Of a stretch of 64,000 nucleotides of DNA, positions 17,117-26,283 are shown in pieces. The stretch covers positions 558,001 through 622,000 of the forward strand of contig NZ_FOCL01000001.1 of the NCBI RefSeq assembly GCF_900110105.1, in the 5' to 3' direction. The DNA is from Mucilaginibacter gossypiicola (GTDB lineage: Bacteria > Bacteroidota > Bacteroidia > Sphingobacteriales > Sphingobacteriaceae). Below the pieces are notes generated by a model. The model was given only the letters and a program-made list of their open reading frames with translations. It searched no databases and was not told where the DNA came from. Position 1 is the first letter of the stretch, and each line of letters opens with the position of its first letter. The position numbers and the translations under genes are program-made.

Positions 17117-17138
17117 GCTTTTGTGAGGACACAAAAGC
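17117..17138. repeat. Hairpin with shared GTGAGGACAC core
   Basis: A perfect 9-bp stem, GCTTTTGTG-AGGA-CACAAAAGC, between convergent genes. It has no T run. The central ten bases, GTGAGGACAC, recur at the tip of another hairpin at 39897-39920 (opposite orientation) although the stem bases differ, which suggests a mobile or structured repeat family. Confidence 0.5.
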
Positions 17139-17153
17139 CAAGGAGATAAAACA

Positions 17154-17180
17154 AAAAAGGCCGCAAATTGCGGCCTTTTT
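17154..17180. terminator. Bidirectional terminator between the SRPBCC gene and rplT
   Basis: AAAAAGGCCGCAA (17154-17166) and its reverse complement (17168-17180) form a GC-rich stem flanked by A and T runs. It can serve both the SRPBCC gene and the thrS-infC-rpmI-rplT operon. Confidence 0.85.
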
Positions 17181-17200
17181 CTTGCATTTATAATGCGATA

Positions 17201-17545
17201 TTATTTTACTGCATCAACAACTGCTTTGAAAGCATCCGGGTTGTTCATCGCTAAATCAGCTAATACCTTACGGTTTAAACCAATTTCTTTAGCGGCTAAT
17301 TTACCCATTAACTGAGAGTAAGAAATTCCGTGCTGACGGGCACCAGCGTTGATACGTTGGATCCATAAAGCTCTGAACTCTCTCTTTTTGGTTTTACGGT
17401 CGCGGTAAGCGTACTGTAAACCTTTTTCAACTGTGTTTTTTGCAATGGTGTAAACCTTGCTACGTGAACCCCAATAACCTTTGGCGAGGTTCATGATCCT
17501 TTTCCTGCGTCTTCTCGACGCTACTGCGTTAACTGAACGTGGCAT
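17201..17545 (-). CDS. rplT: 50S ribosomal protein L20
   Basis: A 114-residue, highly basic protein with the standard L20 sequence ([54 protein letters not shown]). It binds 23S rRNA early in 50S assembly. It is the last gene of thrS-infC-rpmI-rplT, 81 bases after rpmI, and is followed by a strong terminator. In other bacteria L20 represses this operon; no leader structure of that kind is evident to me here. Confidence 0.98.
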   Translation of the reverse strand: MPRSVNAVASRRRRKRIMNLAKGYWGSRSKVYTIAKNTVEKGLQYAYRDRKTKKREFRALWIQRINAGARQHGISYSQLMGKLAAKEIGLNRKVLADLAMNNPDAFKAVVDAVK

Positions 17546-17626
17546 CTTGTTTGATTTTTGGTAGTGAGTGCCTGCATCTCGTGTGCCGGACTTAAAACTC
17601 TAATACCTGGTTTTAAAATTTGTGAA

Positions 17627-17827
17627 TTACTTTCCGATACAAAGCATACGTTTTACGTTACCCATGTCAGCATCAGATACTAAGCTGGTTTGACCAAGGG
17701 CACGCTTACGTTTTGTCGACATCTTGGTTAAGATGTGGCTTTTGTATGCGTTTTTTCTTGCGATTTTACCGGTTCCAGTAAGCTTAAAGCGCTTTTTAGC
17801 ACTGGAATTGGTTTTCATTTTTGGCAT
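17627..17827 (-). CDS. rpmI: 50S ribosomal protein L35
   Basis: A 66-residue basic protein with the L35 pattern ([42 protein letters not shown]). It lies between infC and rplT, as in most bacteria. The 91-base gap to infC holds a copy of an intergenic repeat (17880-17911). Confidence 0.97.
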   Translation of the reverse strand: MPKMKTNSSAKKRFKLTGTGKIARKNAYKSHILTKMSTKRKRALGQTSLVSDADMGNVKRMLCIGK

Positions 17828-17879
17828 AACTCTATTTATTTGTGTTAGATATTAACGTTTCTCAACGTTTTATTTTTAG

Positions 17880-17911
17880 CATCTGCACATTTTTAATTTG
17901 CACATCTGCAC
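17880..17911 (-). repeat. REP-like intergenic repeat, copy 1 (GTGCAGAT family)
   Basis: A 32-base element between infC and rpmI, built from 7-8 base units related to GTGCAGAT and ATGTGCAA. Relatives occur at 24422-24453, 24492-24523 and 35878-35909; aligned by eye, 26 of 32 positions agree between the copies at 24422 and 35878. It is probably transcribed inside the ribosomal-protein mRNA. Confidence 0.7.
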
Positions 17912-17918
17912 ATTTTCA

Positions 17919-18485
17919 TTATTTTTTTGCTGCCTTTGGTGCAAGGGTTAAAAACATCCTTTTTCCTTCAAGCTTAGGTAATTGCTCCACTTTACCTACT
18001 TCTTCTAATGCCTGGGCAAAACGAAGTAGTAAAATCTCACCTTGTTCTTTGTAAACAATGGCACGACCTTTAAAGTGTACGTAAGCTCTTACCTTTTCTC
18101 CAGATTCCAAAAACTTAATGGCATGCTTTAATTTAAATTCAAAGTCATGGTCGTCAGTATTCGGTCCGAAACGGATCTCTTTAATAACCGTTTGCTTGGC
18201 ATTACTTTTTATCTCTTTAAGCTTCTTTTTCTGCTCGTAAATAAACTTATTGTAATCAGTTACTTTACAAACGGGTGGTACGGCGTTTGGAGATATTTCA
18301 ACCAGATCCAATTCCTGCTCCTGCGCTATCGCAAGGGCATCTCTTAATGAGTAAACTCCCTGCTCAACATTATCACCTACAAGGCGAACTTCCTGAGCCC
18401 TAATGAATTGATTGATATTATGTTCAGCTTCTTTTTTCTTAAAAGGAAGCCTTGGTCCTCTATTGAAAGGTTTGTTTAATGCCAA
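17919..18485 (-). CDS. infC: Translation initiation factor IF-3 (TTG start)
   Basis: A 188-residue IF-3 with both domains: N-terminal about 20-90 ([20 protein letters not shown], shown by [10 protein letters not shown]) and C-terminal about 100-180 ([21 protein letters not shown] by [13 protein letters not shown]). It prevents subunit joining and checks the initiation codon. The start is TTG at 18485-18483; the reading [15 protein letters not shown] matches homologues and no ATG is available upstream, since the thrS stop codon lies one base away. A non-ATG start recalls E. coli infC, where IF-3 discrimination against its own start codon gives autoregulation. Confidence 0.97.
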   Translation of the reverse strand: MALNKPFNRGPRLPFKKKEAEHNINQFIRAQEVRLVGDNVEQGVYSLRDALAIAQEQELDLVEISPNAVPPVCKVTDYNKFIYEQKKKLKEIKSNAKQTVIKEIRFGPNTDDHDFEFKLKHAIKFLESGEKVRAYVHFKGRAIVYKEQGEILLLRFAQALEEVGKVEQLPKLEGKRMFLTLAPKAAKK

Positions 18486-18486
18486 G

Positions 18487-20412
18487 TTATACTGTTATTT
18501 CTTTAGTTATCTGTTCTTTAAAATCTTCTATGCTCATACTTCCCAAATCACCGGTACCATGTTTACGTACAGAAACTAAGCCTTCGGCAGCTTCTTTTTC
18601 GCCCACAACCAGCATGTAAGGGATTTTTTTGACTTCAGCATCACGTATCTTTCTGCCTATTTTCTCGTCCCTGAAGTCGATTAGCCCGCAAATATCGGAA
18701 TCTTTTAATATATCAGAAACTTTTTTTGCATATTCTTCATATTTTTCTGATATGGGAAGTATAATGAACTGCTCTGGCGATAACCACAGCGGGAAATTAC
18801 CTGCGCAATGCTCAATTAATACCGCAATAAAGCGTTCCATCGAGCCAAACGGAGCCCTGTGGATCATTACCGGACGGTGCTTTTGATTATCGCTGCCAGT
18901 GTATTCCAGTTCAAAACGCTCAGGCAGGTTGTAGTCAACCTGGATGGTGCCCAATTGCCACTTACGACCAAGCGCATCCTTCACCATAAAGTCAAGCTTA
19001 GGGCCATAAAACGCAGCTTCACCATATTCTACTACAGTTGGCAAACCTTTTTCGGCTGCTGCTTCAATGATTGCGTTCTCGGCTAATGCCCAGTTTTCGT
19101 CGGTACCTATATATTTAGCGCGATTTTCAGGATCACGTAATGATACCTGTGCAATGTAATTATCAAAGCCTAAAGCTTTAAATACATACAGCACCAGGTC
19201 AATCACCTTTTTAAACTCATCCTTCACCTGGTCCGGACGGCAAAATAAGTGGGCATCGTCCTGAGTAAAGCCACGCACACGGGTTAAACCATGCAACTCA
19301 CCGCTCTGCTCGTAACGGTATACAGTACCAAACTCTGCAAAACGAACCGGCAAATCTTTGTATGAACGCGGTTTTGTTTTATATATCTCGCAGTGATGCG
19401 GGCAGTTCATCGGTTTTAAGAAGAACTCCTCTCCTTCCTGCGGGGTTTTTATCGGCTGGAAGGAATCGGCGCCATATTTTTCGTAGTGTCCTGATGTTAC
19501 GTACAAGTTTTTATGACCGATATGCGGAGTAATTACCTGCTCATATCCTGCTTTAACCTGTGCTTTTTGCAAAAAGTTCACCAAACGCTCACGCAGTGCA
19601 GTGCCTTTAGGCAGCCACAATGGTAACCCCATGCCTACCTTTTCCGAAAAAGCAAACAGTTCCAATTCTTTACCCAACTTACGGTGATCGCGCTTTTTAG
19701 CTTCTTCGATCATATGCAGGTACTCAGTAAGCTCACTTGCTTTAGGGAAAGTAACGCCGTATATGCGGGTTAACTGTTTGCGTGTTTCGTCGCCACGCCA
19801 GTATGCACCGGCAAGGCTCATCAACTTAACCGCTTTTATAAAGCCTGTGTTAGGGATGTGAGGCCCACGGCACAGATCTGTAAAATTACCTTGAGTATAA
19901 AAAGTAATAGCACCGTCAGGCAGGTCTTTAATCAGATCCAATTTGTATTCGTCACCTTTCTCAGTGAAATACTCAATAGCATCGGCCTTGCTCACCGGTT
20001 TACGGATGTATTCCTCTTTGGTTTTAGCAAGCTCAATCATTTTATCCTCGATCTGCTTAAACTCGTCAGAAGATAAAACCTTGTCGCCAAAATCAACATC
20101 GTAATAAAAACCAGTTTCAATTGCCGGACCGATACCAAATTTAGTACCCGGATATAGGGCTTCTAAAGCTTCGGCCATTAAGTGGGCTGATGAATGCCAG
20201 AAAGTTGATTTACCATCGGCATCATTCCATGTTAATAATTTAACATGGGCATCCTGCTCAATAGGGCGGCTTGCATCCCAAACCTGGCCGTCTACTTCGG
20301 CTGCTAATACGTTACGTGCTAAACCTTCAGAAATCGACTGCGCGATTTGCATAGAAGAGATCCCTTTGTCATACTGACGAACGGATCCATCGGGAAGTGT
20401 AATGTTAATCAT
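18487..20412 (-). CDS. thrS: Threonine-tRNA ligase
   Basis: A 641-residue class II synthetase with all expected parts: TGS domain (1-60), editing/SAD domain with [11 protein letters not shown] (about 72-82) and the later Cys/His pair in [10 protein letters not shown], catalytic core with [10 protein letters not shown] and [12 protein letters not shown], and the C-terminal anticodon-binding domain (about 545-640). It is the first gene of the operon with infC, rpmI and rplT and ends one base before the infC start codon. Confidence 0.98.
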   Translation of the reverse strand: MINITLPDGSVRQYDKGISSMQIAQSISEGLARNVLAAEVDGQVWDASRPIEQDAHVKLLTWNDADGKSTFWHSSAHLMAEALEALYPGTKFGIGPAIETGFYYDVDFGDKVLSSDEFKQIEDKMIELAKTKEEYIRKPVSKADAIEYFTEKGDEYKLDLIKDLPDGAITFYTQGNFTDLCRGPHIPNTGFIKAVKLMSLAGAYWRGDETRKQLTRIYGVTFPKASELTEYLHMIEEAKKRDHRKLGKELELFAFSEKVGMGLPLWLPKGTALRERLVNFLQKAQVKAGYEQVITPHIGHKNLYVTSGHYEKYGADSFQPIKTPQEGEEFFLKPMNCPHHCEIYKTKPRSYKDLPVRFAEFGTVYRYEQSGELHGLTRVRGFTQDDAHLFCRPDQVKDEFKKVIDLVLYVFKALGFDNYIAQVSLRDPENRAKYIGTDENWALAENAIIEAAAEKGLPTVVEYGEAAFYGPKLDFMVKDALGRKWQLGTIQVDYNLPERFELEYTGSDNQKHRPVMIHRAPFGSMERFIAVLIEHCAGNFPLWLSPEQFIILPISEKYEEYAKKVSDILKDSDICGLIDFRDEKIGRKIRDAEVKKIPYMLVVGEKEAAEGLVSVRKHGTGDLGSMSIEDFKEQITKEITV

Positions 20413-20453
20413 CTACAACTATGATTTAAAGTTTTATAAAATTACGTTTAAAC

Positions 20454-20495
20454 GGTCACCTACAAAGTGACCCTCATTTTGTGGGTACAAAAATA
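20454..20495 (-). promoter_or_regulatory. Possible thrS promoter box and leader hairpin
   Basis: On the minus strand TATTTTTG (20495-20488) matches the TAnnTTTG box; the -33 box is unclear. The predicted 70-nt leader then holds a 6-bp hairpin, GGTCAC-ctttgta-GTGACC (20472-20454). It might be an autoregulatory element, but this is only suggestive. Confidence 0.35.
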
Positions 20496-20578
20496 GAATT
20501 TTAAATAGCATTTAGCATCATACCATTTTCAAAATTTTATTCGATGATATCAGAAGGAATTAATGCTTCGAAAACAAA

Positions 20579-20626
20579 AAATGGGTATTCTCATTTCCAC
20601 ATAAACTGGAAATCAGAATACCCATT
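20579..20626 (-). terminator. Terminator of the M1 peptidase gene
   Basis: An imperfect long hairpin on the minus strand: ATGGGTATTCT pairs with AGAATACCCAT and an inner ATTTCC/GGAAAT continues the stem, followed by TTTTTTG. It lies 18 bases after the stop codon. Confidence 0.75.
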
Positions 20627-20644
20627 CGGCAATGCAAATCAAGC

Positions 20645-23248
20645 CTATTTAAAAGCTTCGTTTGAAGGGTTGGAGTTAACTGATGTTTCTTTAACCTTAA
20701 ACTCTATCGGCTGCCCAACAAGTGTTGTTTTTATGGAGAACGGAATTTTAATACCTCCGTTTATGCCTTCGTAATTACCAAATTCAACCGAGAGGTCATT
20801 CGCCCCTTCTATGGTTTGTTTAAGTTTCAACCCTGTTTTTTGGCTGTAATAATTATGAATATGAATATCGGCGCCTATATTAATATCAACCTCATAGGCG
20901 AGTTCTCCGTTTACTACACGTAAAATAGGTTGCAACATCATATTTTGATTTATCCGCTCATAATCAAGCTCCGGGAACGGACGACTTTTAAGTCTGATCA
21001 TTTTTTTACCGGCATCATCAAGCTGCACGTCCCTGTTAACCTGTTTTGCTTTTATACTATCGCCATTAAGGGTAACATGAGATACAACCATGTTATTATA
21101 TGATGGCACAATTGCTTCCTGGAAATACTTATCGGGCATTTTATACCTGGTTACCAATTGAACGTCGGCACCTTGTATATTGCCTATTGCCGATGCTTGT
21201 AAATCGCGGATATTTTTAAGCTTATCAGAGCCTCCGATAGCATCTAAGTACATTTTTATAACAGAGGTTGCAGTTGTACCCTGGGGTATCGGCAAGCCGC
21301 TGTAGGAGTTGTTTTCGGGATTAACATCAGGCAGGGTGTGATCGGGATCAATAGTTGCATATGCAATTTTCGAGGTCGATTTGTATGGGAATGTCCAGGT
21401 ATCACCGCGCTGCCAGATTTCGGCCGGGAGTTTTACAATACCTGTTTTTCCATTTTCTTCTTTTATAGATATGGTAACTGGTAAGGCCATTTCCTCCAGG
21501 TTTTCGATGGTGATCATAGCTCCTTTCGAGGCGTCATTATCCGGGTACGAAATGTCTTTTATGCTCTGATCCACTTTCCAGGTAGTAAAAAACCATTCGT
21601 TCCAAAACCAGCTAAGGTCCTCGCCTGCGGCATTATCCATCGTATGGAAAAAATCCCACGGGGTTGGATGTTTAAAGGCCCAGCGTTTGATATAGGTTTT
21701 GAAAGCATAATCAAACCGCTCTTCACCTAAAATTTGCTCGCGTAAAATTGTTAAGCCTAATGCAGGTTTTTCATAAGCAGCAACGGCTAAAAAATCTTCT
21801 TGTATCACGTCCGGCGTATTCATAATGGCCTCGGCACCGGGGCTAAACAAGTAAGCGGCGTTTTTTTGCTGATCGGGCTTTTCATAATATTCGCCCTTGT
21901 TAAACACTTTGGTATCAACATTATTCAGGAACGTATTAAAGCCCTCATCCATCCAGGCATATTTACGTTCGTTTGAGCCTACAATCATCGGGAACCAGTT
22001 GTGGCCAAATTCATGATTGGTGACTTCCCATAAACCTCCGTTTTGATTGTTTGAACCGCAGAATACAATACCCGGGTATTCCATCCCTCCCACTATGCCT
22101 GCCACGTTGGTAGCAACAGGATAAGTGTACTCAAACCATTTGTCGCTGTATAATTCAATGGCAGCTTTAACATATTCCGTTGAACGCCCGTACGAATTAT
22201 TCCCCTTAGCCTCTACCGGATAGACCGACTGGGCAAGTGCTTTTTTACCGCTCGGTAAATTGATCCGTGCTGCATCCCAAATAAAGGCTTTTGATGCGGC
22301 CCAGGCAACGTCGCGTGCATTTTTACACATGAAATGCCATGTAAGCGTTGGCTTTTTCGGGTAATCGTTATTACGCAAAATATCCGTTGAATCTTTAATA
22401 GTAACAGTTTTATCGCTTTTACGAGCTTCGGCCAAACGGTTTATGGTGGTTGGCGATAATACTTCGACAGGATTAAGCAACTCACCCGATCCTGCAACAA
22501 CTAAACTTGCAGGCGCGGTGATGGTATAATCAAAATTACCGTACTCAAGGTAAAACTCACTTGCGCCGAGGTATGGTATCGTATTCCATCCGGCTACATC
22601 GTCGTAAACTTCCATGCGAGGGTACCATTGAGCAATTTCATAGATCCAGCCGTTTTTGGTATGCTGACGGCCCATCCTGTCGGTACCGTATTCGGGGATA
22701 TCAAAACCATATTCTATTTTAATCTGCAATTTACTTCCGGCTGCACGTAGTGAATCTTTTAGTTTTATCTGCATGCGGGTATCAGTGATCAGGTAGTCAG
22801 CTTTCAGGGTTTTACCTTTATTGATTACATAGACTGATTTTATTTCGGCACCTTTTGTATATGATTTGTTTACAAATCTCCCGCCCGAAACATTACTCGT
22901 AGCTTCGGCACGTGAATCCTCTTTATATATATTCTGATCTACCTGGAGCCACAAAAAGGCAAGTGCATCCGGGCTGTTATTGGTATAAGTTATTAATGTA
23001 CTGCCTTCTATACGATGTTTAGTAGTATCGAGCGTAACATCAAGCTTATAGTCGGCCCGGTTTTGCCAGTATTTTGGGCCCGGGGCTCCACTGGCCAGCC
23101 TGAATTCGCCACCTCTTTCGGGGTAAAACATAGGGTTAAATACTTTATGCTGATCATACTTTGGGGCGGCCTGATCTGCATTTTGCGCTTTTACTTCGAG
23201 GGCATAAAAGCCTAAAACCAATAATAACGCGGCTTTGTAGAATTTCAT
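20645..23248 (-). CDS. Secreted M1 family metallopeptidase
   Basis: An 867-residue exported aminopeptidase-like protein. The signal peptide is [22 protein letters not shown]; the gluzincin motif is H412-EFG-H416 with the third zinc ligand E435 (HExxH-x18-E, in [11 protein letters not shown]), and the exopeptidase block is [12 protein letters not shown]. After the catalytic part (to about 650) comes a region of about 200 residues with no known catalytic motif. It probably trims peptides in the periplasm. It stands alone with its own terminator. Confidence 0.92.
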   Translation of the reverse strand: MKFYKAALLLVLGFYALEVKAQNADQAAPKYDQHKVFNPMFYPERGGEFRLASGAPGPKYWQNRADYKLDVTLDTTKHRIEGSTLITYTNNSPDALAFLWLQVDQNIYKEDSRAEATSNVSGGRFVNKSYTKGAEIKSVYVINKGKTLKADYLITDTRMQIKLKDSLRAAGSKLQIKIEYGFDIPEYGTDRMGRQHTKNGWIYEIAQWYPRMEVYDDVAGWNTIPYLGASEFYLEYGNFDYTITAPASLVVAGSGELLNPVEVLSPTTINRLAEARKSDKTVTIKDSTDILRNNDYPKKPTLTWHFMCKNARDVAWAASKAFIWDAARINLPSGKKALAQSVYPVEAKGNNSYGRSTEYVKAAIELYSDKWFEYTYPVATNVAGIVGGMEYPGIVFCGSNNQNGGLWEVTNHEFGHNWFPMIVGSNERKYAWMDEGFNTFLNNVDTKVFNKGEYYEKPDQQKNAAYLFSPGAEAIMNTPDVIQEDFLAVAAYEKPALGLTILREQILGEERFDYAFKTYIKRWAFKHPTPWDFFHTMDNAAGEDLSWFWNEWFFTTWKVDQSIKDISYPDNDASKGAMITIENLEEMALPVTISIKEENGKTGIVKLPAEIWQRGDTWTFPYKSTSKIAYATIDPDHTLPDVNPENNSYSGLPIPQGTTATSVIKMYLDAIGGSDKLKNIRDLQASAIGNIQGADVQLVTRYKMPDKYFQEAIVPSYNNMVVSHVTLNGDSIKAKQVNRDVQLDDAGKKMIRLKSRPFPELDYERINQNMMLQPILRVVNGELAYEVDINIGADIHIHNYYSQKTGLKLKQTIEGANDLSVEFGNYEGINGGIKIPFSIKTTLVGQPIEFKVKETSVNSNPSNEAFK

Positions 23249-23388
23249 TAACTGTGTTTTAATTGTGAGGGAAAGATATTAAAATATATTTGACTTGAAA
23301 CGTAATTGCTTGGTTACGTAGTATCAGGTTCATTTTTTTATCGCAATAATGAATAAACTATTTCCCTAAAATCGCCGTTGATACATTG
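23249..23388. other. Upstream region of M1 peptidase and first glycosyltransferase gene
   Basis: This AT-rich part of a 216-base divergent gap shows no open frame, RNA gene or repeat. It must hold the M1 peptidase promoter, which I could not place. Confidence 0.3.
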
Positions 23389-23420
23389 TTGCAAATCAAT
23401 CCCTATTTTTTATATTTTTG
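23389..23420 (+). promoter_or_regulatory. Promoter of the glycosyltransferase-dxr-rseP gene run
   Basis: TTG (23389-23391), 21 bases, then TATTTTTG (23413-23420) match the Bacteroidota TTG-N17-23-TAnnTTTG consensus. The start site would be near 23427, about 38 bases before the first gene. Confidence 0.55.
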
Positions 23421-23464
23421 CGGATGATTTACGGCACATATAGTCGTTGATCGCAGCCCTATAA

Positions 23465-24415
23465 ATGGATATATCAGTTGTAGTACCTCTTTACGATGAA
23501 GTAGAATCATTACCCGAATTAACCTCATGGATTAGCCGGGTTATGGATGAAAACCGTTTTACTTACGAGATAATTTTGGTCGATGATGGCAGTAAGGACG
23601 GATCATGGGAAATGATCAGGAAATTGCAAACCGGCAATCCGTTTATAAAAGGAATAAAATTCAGGCGTAATTACGGCAAATCGGCAGCCCTAAACACCGG
23701 CTTTATTGCAGCTAAAGGTAATGTTGTAATTACCATGGACGCCGACCTGCAAGATAGCCCTGATGAAATCCCGGAACTTTATCGCCGGATAAATGAAGAA
23801 AAATATGACCTTGTATCTGGCTGGAAAGCCAAAAGGCATGATCCGCTGAGTAAAACTATCCCGACCAAGCTATTCAACGCCGCCACCCGCAAAATGAGTG
23901 GGATAAATAACCTGCATGATTTTAATTGCGGTTTAAAGGCCTACCGTGGCGTAGTGGTTAAAAATATTGAAATTTACGGCGAAATGCACCGTTATATCCC
24001 GGTGCTGGCTAAGTGGGCTGGTTTTACCAAAATTGGCGAACAGGTTGTTGAACACCGCCCGCGTAAATACGGCAAAACAAAGTTTGGATTAAGCAGGTTC
24101 ATCAATGGCTTTCTTGATCTGCTTTCGATATTTTTTGTAGGTAAGTTTGGAAAACGTCCAATGCACTTTTTCGGCTTGCTGGGTACCCTGAGCTTTTTTG
24201 CCGGCTTTTTTATTACCGTTTGGATCATTGGTGAAAAACTATATAACCTGGCACATGGCCTTACAGTACGGCAACCAACTGACAATCCACTGTTTTATAT
24301 AGCGTTAGTTGCTATTATATTAGGATCGCAATTGTTTTTAACCGGCTTTGTTGCCGAATTAGTATCACGTAGTGCGAGCGAGCGCAACCATTACCAAATT
24401 GAGGAAACAATTTAA
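23465..24415 (+). CDS. Family 2 glycosyltransferase, GtrB/dolichol-phosphate-mannose synthase type
   Basis: A 316-residue protein with a GT-A domain (about 1-220: VVVPLYDEVESLPEL, VDDGSKDGSWEMI, the metal-binding DADLQDSPDEIPEL) and two membrane helices at the end (about 237-258 and 277-300). This layout is typical of enzymes that load a sugar onto a polyprenyl phosphate at the inner membrane. Sugar and acceptor are unknown. It is the first of six plus-strand genes; a repeat-filled gap of 115 bases separates it from the second glycosyltransferase. Confidence 0.92.
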   Translation: MDISVVVPLYDEVESLPELTSWISRVMDENRFTYEIILVDDGSKDGSWEMIRKLQTGNPFIKGIKFRRNYGKSAALNTGFIAAKGNVVITMDADLQDSPDEIPELYRRINEEKYDLVSGWKAKRHDPLSKTIPTKLFNAATRKMSGINNLHDFNCGLKAYRGVVVKNIEIYGEMHRYIPVLAKWAGFTKIGEQVVEHRPRKYGKTKFGLSRFINGFLDLLSIFFVGKFGKRPMHFFGLLGTLSFFAGFFITVWIIGEKLYNLAHGLTVRQPTDNPLFYIALVAIILGSQLFLTGFVAELVSRSASERNHYQIEETI

Positions 24416-24421
24416 TTGAAT

Positions 24422-24453
24422 GTGCAGATATGCAGATTTCGGATGTGCAGATG
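24422..24453 (+). repeat. REP-like intergenic repeat, copy 2
   Basis: Units read GTGCAGAT-ATGCAGAT-TTCGGAT-GTGCAGAT. With copy 3 (24492-24523), which is in the opposite orientation, it makes an inverted pair that can fold into a large hairpin between two glycosyltransferase genes. Confidence 0.75.
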
Positions 24454-24491
24454 AACAATAAAAACATCTGGCATTGCTAAAACAGTCTGCA

Positions 24492-24523
24492 CATTTGCAC
24501 ATTTGAAATTTGCACATCTATCT
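24492..24523 (-). repeat. REP-like intergenic repeat, copy 3 (inverted partner)
   Basis: On the plus strand the units read CATTTGCAC-ATTTGAAAT-TTGCACATC, the reverse complement of the family consensus. It ends 8 bases before the ATG of the next gene, so its fold could affect that gene's translation. Confidence 0.7.
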
Positions 24524-24530
24524 ACAAAAC

Positions 24531-25499
24531 ATGTTTTTTTCCATCATTATCCCTTTATATAACCGCCCGCAGGAGATCAAAGAACTGCTGGAAACCTTAA
24601 CCCTGCAAACGTACAGGGACTTTGAGGTATTGGTTATTGAGGATGGTTCTGTAAATGATGCTGAAGCCATAGTAAATACCTTTACTGATAAGCTTAACCT
24701 GCGCTATTTTAAAAAGCAGAACGAAGGCCAGGGCTTTACCCGCAATTTTGGTTTTGAGCGTGCCAAAGGCGACTATTTTGTGATTTTTGATTCGGATTGT
24801 CTGATTCCTCCTACTTACCTGGAAATTGTAAATAATTCGCTGGCTGCAAATTACCTTGATGCCTATGGCGGGCCCGATGGGGCACACGATTCTTTTACCC
24901 CTACGCAAAAAGCCATCAGTTATTCCATGACCTCTCCTTTTACTACCGGCGGTATTCGTGGTAATAAAAAAGGCATAGGCCAGTTTCATCCACGTAGTTT
25001 TAATATGGGGGTTTCAAGGCAGGCCTGGGAGAAAGCCGGCGGTTTTATTATCACCCGATTAGGAGAAGATATTGAGTACAGTATCAGGATCCATTCGCTG
25101 GGGTTTAAAATTGGTTTGATCCCCGATGCTATTGTATATCATAAACGTCGTACCAACTTTTATCAGTTTTATAAACAGTTGCATTTTTTTGGAAGGGCAC
25201 GTATCAATATTTCAAAGTTTTTTCCTCAGGAGTTAAAACTGGTTCATTTCTTCCCGGCCGCTTTTACTTTGGGGGTTATCCTAACCATTATATTAAACCT
25301 GTTTGGCTCTTCATTAGCGCTCGCAGGTAATTTTATACTGTTGATTTTCAATTTGTTAATATTTTTCCATGCCTGGTGGAAAAATAAATCGGCAAAAATC
25401 GCATTTTTGAGCATTATAGCTGCCTTCACACAACTTATTGCCTACGGGTTAGGATTTATACAGGATTTTTGGAAGCGGAAAGTTTTAAGTAGATCATAA
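24531..25499 (+). CDS. Family 2 glycosyltransferase with C-terminal membrane segments
   Basis: A 322-residue protein: GT-A domain (SIIIPLYNRPQEIKELL, VIEDGSVNDAE, metal-binding FDSDCLIPP, later GEDIEYSIRIHSLG with the catalytic ED) followed by three hydrophobic segments (about 240-262, 264-282, 290-312). It probably adds a sugar to a membrane-bound or cell-surface glycan. The ATG at 24531 is chosen; one at 24510 lies inside the upstream repeat. A membrane protein gene begins 5 bases after its stop. Confidence 0.9.
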   Translation: MFFSIIIPLYNRPQEIKELLETLTLQTYRDFEVLVIEDGSVNDAEAIVNTFTDKLNLRYFKKQNEGQGFTRNFGFERAKGDYFVIFDSDCLIPPTYLEIVNNSLAANYLDAYGGPDGAHDSFTPTQKAISYSMTSPFTTGGIRGNKKGIGQFHPRSFNMGVSRQAWEKAGGFIITRLGEDIEYSIRIHSLGFKIGLIPDAIVYHKRRTNFYQFYKQLHFFGRARINISKFFPQELKLVHFFPAAFTLGVILTIILNLFGSSLALAGNFILLIFNLLIFFHAWWKNKSAKIAFLSIIAAFTQLIAYGLGFIQDFWKRKVLSRS

Positions 25500-25504
25500 G
25501 CAAT

Positions 25505-26281
25505 ATGTACCACACCTTTTCTGTAGCGGAGACCATTAAAACCGCATGGAATATTTTAAAAAGAAATTTCGTACCGCTGGTGGTTTACTCGATCATATCG
25601 TTGTTTATAAACGAATTTGTTGAGTTTTTAAAGGCATTTATCATTGATAATGACGACCGCTTCATTGAGATAGGTTTTGTAATTGTACAAATGATAGTGC
25701 AGTGTTTTATCGGTTTAAGCTTTTACAAACTGATACTCACGCTTATCGACAAGGAATATTACGAATTTGAATTCAAAGACATTTTACCATCATTCAAGAT
25801 GACCTTCAACTTTGTGATGATTGGTATAATAACAGCTTTTTTTGTAGCTACTTTGGTTTTTTTATACGTATTAGCCAAACGCAACATTGGATACGATAGC
25901 ATTTTTGAGGTTATTGAACTGCTGTTTATTCTTTATATAAGTCTCAGGTGCATCTTTTGTATTTGTTTCATTGTTGATGATGATTCATCGCCTATCGAAT
26001 CGTTGCGTCAAAGCTTTGAGATCACAAAAGATAATTTCTTCAAAACTTTAGGCGTCTTTGCTATAATCATACTGATACTGGTTGCCGTATTACTACCGGT
26101 AGTAGCTACGATGGGCTTATTTGGTTTTGACCAGGAAAAAGATGGTTTTGCATTCAGGCTTGCATTTTATTGCTGGTTCATTCTTTGCTTTCCTTTTACC
26201 CAGGTGATCATTATGGTTACTTACCGTAAACTGGTTTACAGCCATCAGGATGTGGACGATGACCTATCTGAAACCAATTAA
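25505..26281 (+). CDS. Multi-pass membrane protein of unknown function
   Basis: A 258-residue protein with six hydrophobic segments (about 20-40, 55-75, 108-128, 140-160, 190-212, 217-240). It begins FSVAETIKTAWNILKRNFVPL, a pattern of the broad YciC/glycerophosphoryl-diester-phosphodiesterase membrane-domain type. No catalytic residues are visible. It lies 5 bases after the glycosyltransferase and 2 bases before the GH3 gene, so it is clearly in the same operon. Confidence 0.75.
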   Translation: MYHTFSVAETIKTAWNILKRNFVPLVVYSIISLFINEFVEFLKAFIIDNDDRFIEIGFVIVQMIVQCFIGLSFYKLILTLIDKEYYEFEFKDILPSFKMTFNFVMIGIITAFFVATLVFLYVLAKRNIGYDSIFEVIELLFILYISLRCIFCICFIVDDDSSPIESLRQSFEITKDNFFKTLGVFAIIILILVAVLLPVVATMGLFGFDQEKDGFAFRLAFYCWFILCFPFTQVIIMVTYRKLVYSHQDVDDDLSETN

Positions 26282-26283
26282 AA

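Noticed and set aside
23424..23450. Short upstream open frame of eight codons ahead of the first glycosyltransferase
   Set aside because: Too short, starts too close to the predicted transcription start and has no conservation to judge.
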